A DNA stretch of 16,359 nt. Source: an uncultured Collinsella sp. (GTDB lineage Bacteria > Actinomycetota > Coriobacteriia > Coriobacteriales > Coriobacteriaceae). The notes beneath the pieces were generated by a model. That model worked only from the letters and a program-made list of their open reading frames with translations, was not told the origin of the DNA and searched no databases. The stretch is from contig CAJJZP010000029.1 of the NCBI GenBank assembly GCA_905197665.1, positions 1 through 16,359 of the forward strand. The letters run 5' to 3'. This document shows, piece by piece, positions 14,096 through 16,359 of this stretch. Within the stretch, counting starts at the first letter, position 1; every line of letters begins with the position of its first letter. A program made the position numbers and the translations under genes.

Positions 14096-14650
14096 ATAGC
14101 TAAGTCTGATGACACCCGCATCAACGACGAGATCACTGCATCTTCGTGCCGTTTGATTGGCGTCGATGGCTCACAGCTCGGCCTGTTCGCCATCCGCGAT
14201 GCCCAGCGCGTCGCTGACGATCAGGGTCTCGACCTGGTCGAGATCGCTCCCAACGCGGAGCCGCCGGTCTGCAAGGTCATGGACTACGGTAAGTTCAAGT
14301 ACCAGCAGGCCATGAAGGCCAAGGCCGCTCGTAAGAACCAGTCCAAGGTCGAGGTCAAGGAAATGAAGTTCCGACCCAAGATCGACGTTGGCGATTACGA
14401 GACCAAGAAGGGCCACGTTCTGCGTTTCCTCAAGAAGGGCGCACGCGTTAAGATCACCATCATGTTCCGCGGCCGTGAGATGGCTCATCCGGAGCAGGGT
14501 CTTAACGTTCTCGAGCGTCTCGCCGAGGATCTCAAGCCTTACGCTACGGTCGAGTCCAAGCCTAAGATGGAAGGCCGTAACATGCTTATGCTGCTCGCCC
14601 CGATTAAGGGCGCCTTCGATGAGGATAAAGCGGCAAGCGATACCAAGTAA
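14096..14650 (+). CDS. infC: Translation initiation factor IF-3
   Basis: IF-3 binds the 30S subunit, checks start codon and initiator tRNA, and keeps subunits apart. The product is about 184 aa with the usual two domains: N-terminal DDTRINDEI...LIGVDGSQLGLFAIRDAQRVADDQGLDLVEIAPNAEPPVCKVMDYGKFKY and C-terminal VKEMKFRPKIDVGDYETKK...LKKGARVKITIMFRGRE. I place the start at ATA (14096-14098), 8 nt after GGAGG (14083-14087), because the only upstream in-frame ATG (14081) overlaps that Shine-Dalgarno sequence and has none of its own. Non-AUG starts are known for infC and underlie its self-regulation. It leads the operon with L35 and L20. If ATG 14081 is used, five residues are added. Confidence 0.93.
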   Translation: MAKSDDTRINDEITASSCRLIGVDGSQLGLFAIRDAQRVADDQGLDLVEIAPNAEPPVCKVMDYGKFKYQQAMKAKAARKNQSKVEVKEMKFRPKIDVGDYETKKGHVLRFLKKGARVKITIMFRGREMAHPEQGLNVLERLAEDLKPYATVESKPKMEGRNMLMLLAPIKGAFDEDKAASDTK

Positions 14651-14682
14651 CTAGTGTTCTGTAACCGATTAAGGAGTATTTC

Positions 14683-14874
14683 ATGCCTAAGATGAAGTCC
14701 CACAGCGGCACCAAGAAGCGTTTCCGCAAGACTGGTACCGGCAAGCTTATGCGCGCCAAGGCTTTCAAGAGCCACATCCTGAGCAAGAAGTCCACCAAGC
14801 GTAAGCGTGGCTTCCGTCAGGAGACCGAGATCGCCGCTGCCGACCGCAAGGTCATCAAGTCGCGTCTCGCCTAA
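14683..14874 (+). CDS. rpmI: 50S ribosomal protein L35
   Basis: A 63-aa, strongly basic protein beginning MPKMKSHSGTKKRF, the L35 signature, with KAFKSHILSKKSTKRKRGFR in the middle. It is a component of the large ribosomal subunit. AAGGAG lies 7 nt before the ATG. It sits 32 nt after infC and 46 nt before rplT, the conserved order of this operon, and shares control from the infC leader. Confidence 0.97.
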   Translation: MPKMKSHSGTKKRFRKTGTGKLMRAKAFKSHILSKKSTKRKRGFRQETEIAAADRKVIKSRLA

Positions 14875-14920
14875 GTTCGCGTTCCCGTTTTTCGTTTTAC
14901 CGTCTAGGAGTTGATAGAAC

Positions 14921-15280
14921 ATGGCACGTATTAAGCGCGCTGTTGCCGCCAAGAAGAAGCGCCGTACCGTTATGCACCGTGCGAAGGGTTACTACGGTGC
15001 CGCTTCGCGTACTTACAAGCATGCTAAAGAGCAGGTCCAGCACTCCCTGCAGTATCAGTATCGTGATCGCCGCAACAAGAAGCGCGAGATCCGTTCTCTC
15101 TGGATCACTCGTATCAACGCTGCTGCTCGCCTGAACGACATCTCTTACTCTCAGTTCATGCACGGCTTGAAGGTTGCCGGCATCGAGCTCGACCGCAAGG
15201 TCCTGGCTCAGATGGCTTACGAGGACATCGAGTCCTTCAACGAGCTGGCTACCATCGCCAAGAAGGCTCTCGAGGCTTAA
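14921..15280 (+). CDS. rplT: 50S ribosomal protein L20
   Basis: A 119-aa protein of normal length with the L20 pattern: ARIKRAVAAKKKRRTVMHRAKGYYG-like start, SRTYKHAKEQV, YRDRRNKKREIRSLWITRINAAAR and MHGLKVAGIELDRKVLAQMA. It binds 23S rRNA early in 50S assembly. In Gram-positive and enteric bacteria L20 also represses its own operon by binding the leader mRNA, which fits the structured leader before infC. TAGGAG precedes the ATG. It is the last gene of the operon and ends 17 nt before the terminator stem. Confidence 0.97.
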   Translation: MARIKRAVAAKKKRRTVMHRAKGYYGAASRTYKHAKEQVQHSLQYQYRDRRNKKREIRSLWITRINAAARLNDISYSQFMHGLKVAGIELDRKVLAQMAYEDIESFNELATIAKKALEA

Positions 15281-15296
15281 TTGCTTCTTGCATCTT

Positions 15297-15331
15297 AAAG
15301 GGGCGCTTCCAATCCGGAAGCGCCCCTTTTT
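15297..15331 (+). terminator. Intrinsic terminator of infC-rpmI-rplT
   Basis: A perfect 14-bp stem, AAAGGGGCGCTTCC (15297-15310) with GGAAGCGCCCCTTT (15316-15329), loop AATCC, and a T-run to 15331. Confidence 0.95.
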
Positions 15332-15346
15332 GATTGATTAGGGATG

Positions 15347-15377
15347 TGATCGATTTGGGACGTAGCCAAACCGATCA
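15347..15377. repeat. 12-bp inverted repeat (TGATCGATTTGG / CCAAACCGATCA)
   Basis: Arms 15347-15358 and 15366-15377 match at 11 of 12 positions around GACGTAG. No T-run follows. It lies 175 nt before the HTH gene and may be an operator or RNA hairpin; no assignment is possible. Confidence 0.4.
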
Positions 15378-15419
15378 ATTCGATAGCGTCCGAGTTGCAA
15401 GAAAGAGCAGGTAGCGTAT

Positions 15420-15439
15420 GTGTCAAAGATTTTTGACAC
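15420..15439. promoter_or_regulatory. Palindrome GTGTCAAA-GATT-TTTGACAC upstream of the HTH gene
   Basis: A perfect 8-bp inverted repeat containing a -35-like TTGACA on each strand. Neither strand has a good -10 at standard spacing. Its symmetry and its place about 115 nt before the HTH-XRE gene suggest an operator. The rest of 15281-15552 shows no gene. Confidence 0.4.
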
Positions 15440-15552
15440 TCTAATCTGCGCTCAGCCATCCGTATGGGTTTGATTTTGGGATTACGCTTTGCTTGCCGGC
15501 TTCTGTTGTGTAGCCGCCCAATAAGAGTTGAAATGCATTCGAAGGGAACGCC

Positions 15553-16161
15553 ATGCAGCTGCCAAAACGCCTTAAACAGTATCGACTCGATGCTGGTTTG
15601 TCCCAGGAGGATCTTGCAAGGCGCATTTTTGTAACACGTCAGACCATCAGTAATTGGGAGCGCGGTAAAACGTACCCCGACATCCAGAGTCTCCTACTGC
15701 TGTCTGAACAACTGGATGTAACGATTGACGAGCTTGTTAAAGGCGACATTTCAATAATTAGAGAAAGGGTTGAACGCGATAGGGGCACGCTCTATCGCTT
15801 GGGTGCGGGGATGTTGGCTGGGCTTCTTGCGTTTACCGTCTCTATGGCCTGGCTCATGTGGCAACAAAACCACGGGTGGGGGATGGTCCAGTGCGTTCCG
15901 ACGATGGTGTTGGCAGGCGTCTTTGGTGCTGGCGCAATGTGCTGCGCGCTTGCAGCGGAACATATCAAGAAGAAGAATGATTTGGTGACGTATCAAGAGA
16001 TATCCGACTTCTTGGACGGAAAGAAGGCGGACAGCGAAGAGACGAGGACGGGCTGGGCTTATGAGCATCCACAGCTTGCGAATGCCATCAAGTTTGCCGC
16101 AGCGGCTCTTATTGGACTAATCGTTTTTGAACTCATTAACGCTGCTATGTCCCATTTCTAA
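15553..16161 (+). CDS. HTH-XRE regulator with C-terminal membrane domain
   Basis: The 202-aa protein has an N-terminal Cro/CI-type helix-turn-helix (residues 5-62: RLKQYRLDAGLSQEDLARRI then VTRQTISNWERGKTYPD and LLLLSEQLDVTIDELVKGD). After a charged linker come hydrophobic segments at about 84-103, 111-136 and 179-198, separated by a hydrophilic loop (139-172). This places a DNA-binding head on a membrane anchor, a design common in Gram-positive bacteria for regulators of neighbouring transporters. Here no transporter is adjacent. AAGGGAA precedes the ATG. Signal and targets are unknown; the palindrome at 15420 is a candidate own site. Confidence 0.85.
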   Translation: MQLPKRLKQYRLDAGLSQEDLARRIFVTRQTISNWERGKTYPDIQSLLLLSEQLDVTIDELVKGDISIIRERVERDRGTLYRLGAGMLAGLLAFTVSMAWLMWQQNHGWGMVQCVPTMVLAGVFGAGAMCCALAAEHIKKKNDLVTYQEISDFLDGKKADSEETRTGWAYEHPQLANAIKFAAAALIGLIVFELINAAMSHF

Positions 16162-16210
16162 TGGGTATACAGCCATTAATGCGGCCGAAGCTTAACCGTT
16201 GGAAAACCGA

Positions 16211-16250
16211 AGGGCCGCTCTAATAGGGGAGCCGCGGCCCTGTTCTTTCT
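16211..16250. terminator. Bidirectional terminator between convergent genes
   Basis: AGGGCCGC (16211-16218) and GCGGCCCT (16234-16241) form an 8-bp stem with a 15-nt loop. GTTCTTTCT follows on the plus strand. On the minus strand the stem is followed by TCGGTTTTCC. It fits termination of both the HTH gene and the minus-strand gene ending at 16249. Confidence 0.6.
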
Positions 16251-16359
16251 AGGCTCTCACAGAGAGGGCCCCATCCTCATTTGTGTAGGAAATGTGTGCA
16301 CCCAGATTCCCGCCCACGGCGCCCCTCCGGTCTGGCAATATATCTCCTTGCCGCGCGGC
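16249..16359 (-). CDS. 3' end of a minus-strand gene leaving the window (partial)
   Basis: From the window edge a minus-strand frame stays open for 36 codons and stops at TAG (16251-16249), just before the shared terminator. The tail reads ...GDILPDRRGAVGGNLGAH then ISYTNEDGALSVRA. Composition is protein-like, and the stop beside a convergent terminator supports a real gene end. The product cannot be identified from this fragment. Confidence 0.45.
   Translation of the reverse strand, partial: AARQGDILPDRRGAVGGNLGAHISYTNEDGALSVRA

Overview
The window reads as a chromosomal segment of a high-GC Gram-positive bacterium. The G/C-rich wobble positions, the GGGGACGT-type intergenic palindromes and the gene content (PadR with a HAAS-domain protein, RecJ fused to a helicase, an infC-rpmI-rplT operon) suggest a gut Coriobacteriia, most like Collinsella. 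That placement is by recognition, not by database search. I see no transposase, phage gene, CRISPR array or rRNA.

Layout. (1) 1-1530, minus strand: a promoter with an overlapping palindrome drives padR, a DUF1700/HAAS membrane protein and a small anchored protein that looks like the start of a DUF4097 protein. This is a PadR-type envelope-sensing cassette with its last member apparently cut short near a 56-bp palindrome. (2) 1557-3223, plus: palindromic repeats, then cutC and a GalT-like DUF4931 gene 3 nt apart. (3) 3254-4252, minus: a BASS-family transporter. (4) 4415-10192, plus: a promoter, a possible 21-codon leader ORF, a 1095-aa RecJ exonuclease fused to a RecQ-like DEAH helicase, and 15 nt later a full-length Rel (p)ppGpp synthetase/hydrolase. 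(5) 10277-12022: a glyoxalase-II-like hydrolase and class II fructose-bisphosphate aldolase, separated by a structured leader and followed by a 92-bp palindromic element. (6) 12273-13706: a cytosolic transglutaminase-like protein. (7) 13746-15331: tRNA-Leu(CAA) with terminator, then a structured leader with a terminator hairpin just before infC, and infC-rpmI-rplT closed by a strong terminator. (8) 15553-16359: an HTH-XRE membrane regulator converging on the 3' end of a minus-strand gene that leaves the window.

Most genes are housekeeping. The items most worth a second look are the RecJ-helicase fusion and its overlapping leader ORF, the probable AUA start of infC behind a hairpin attenuator, the BASS transporter whose sodium-site residues look replaced, the cutC-DUF4931 pair, the truncated third gene of the PadR cassette, and the GGGGACG palindromes. 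I did not find a convincing new multi-gene defence or mobile system. Coordinates and pairings were worked out by eye.
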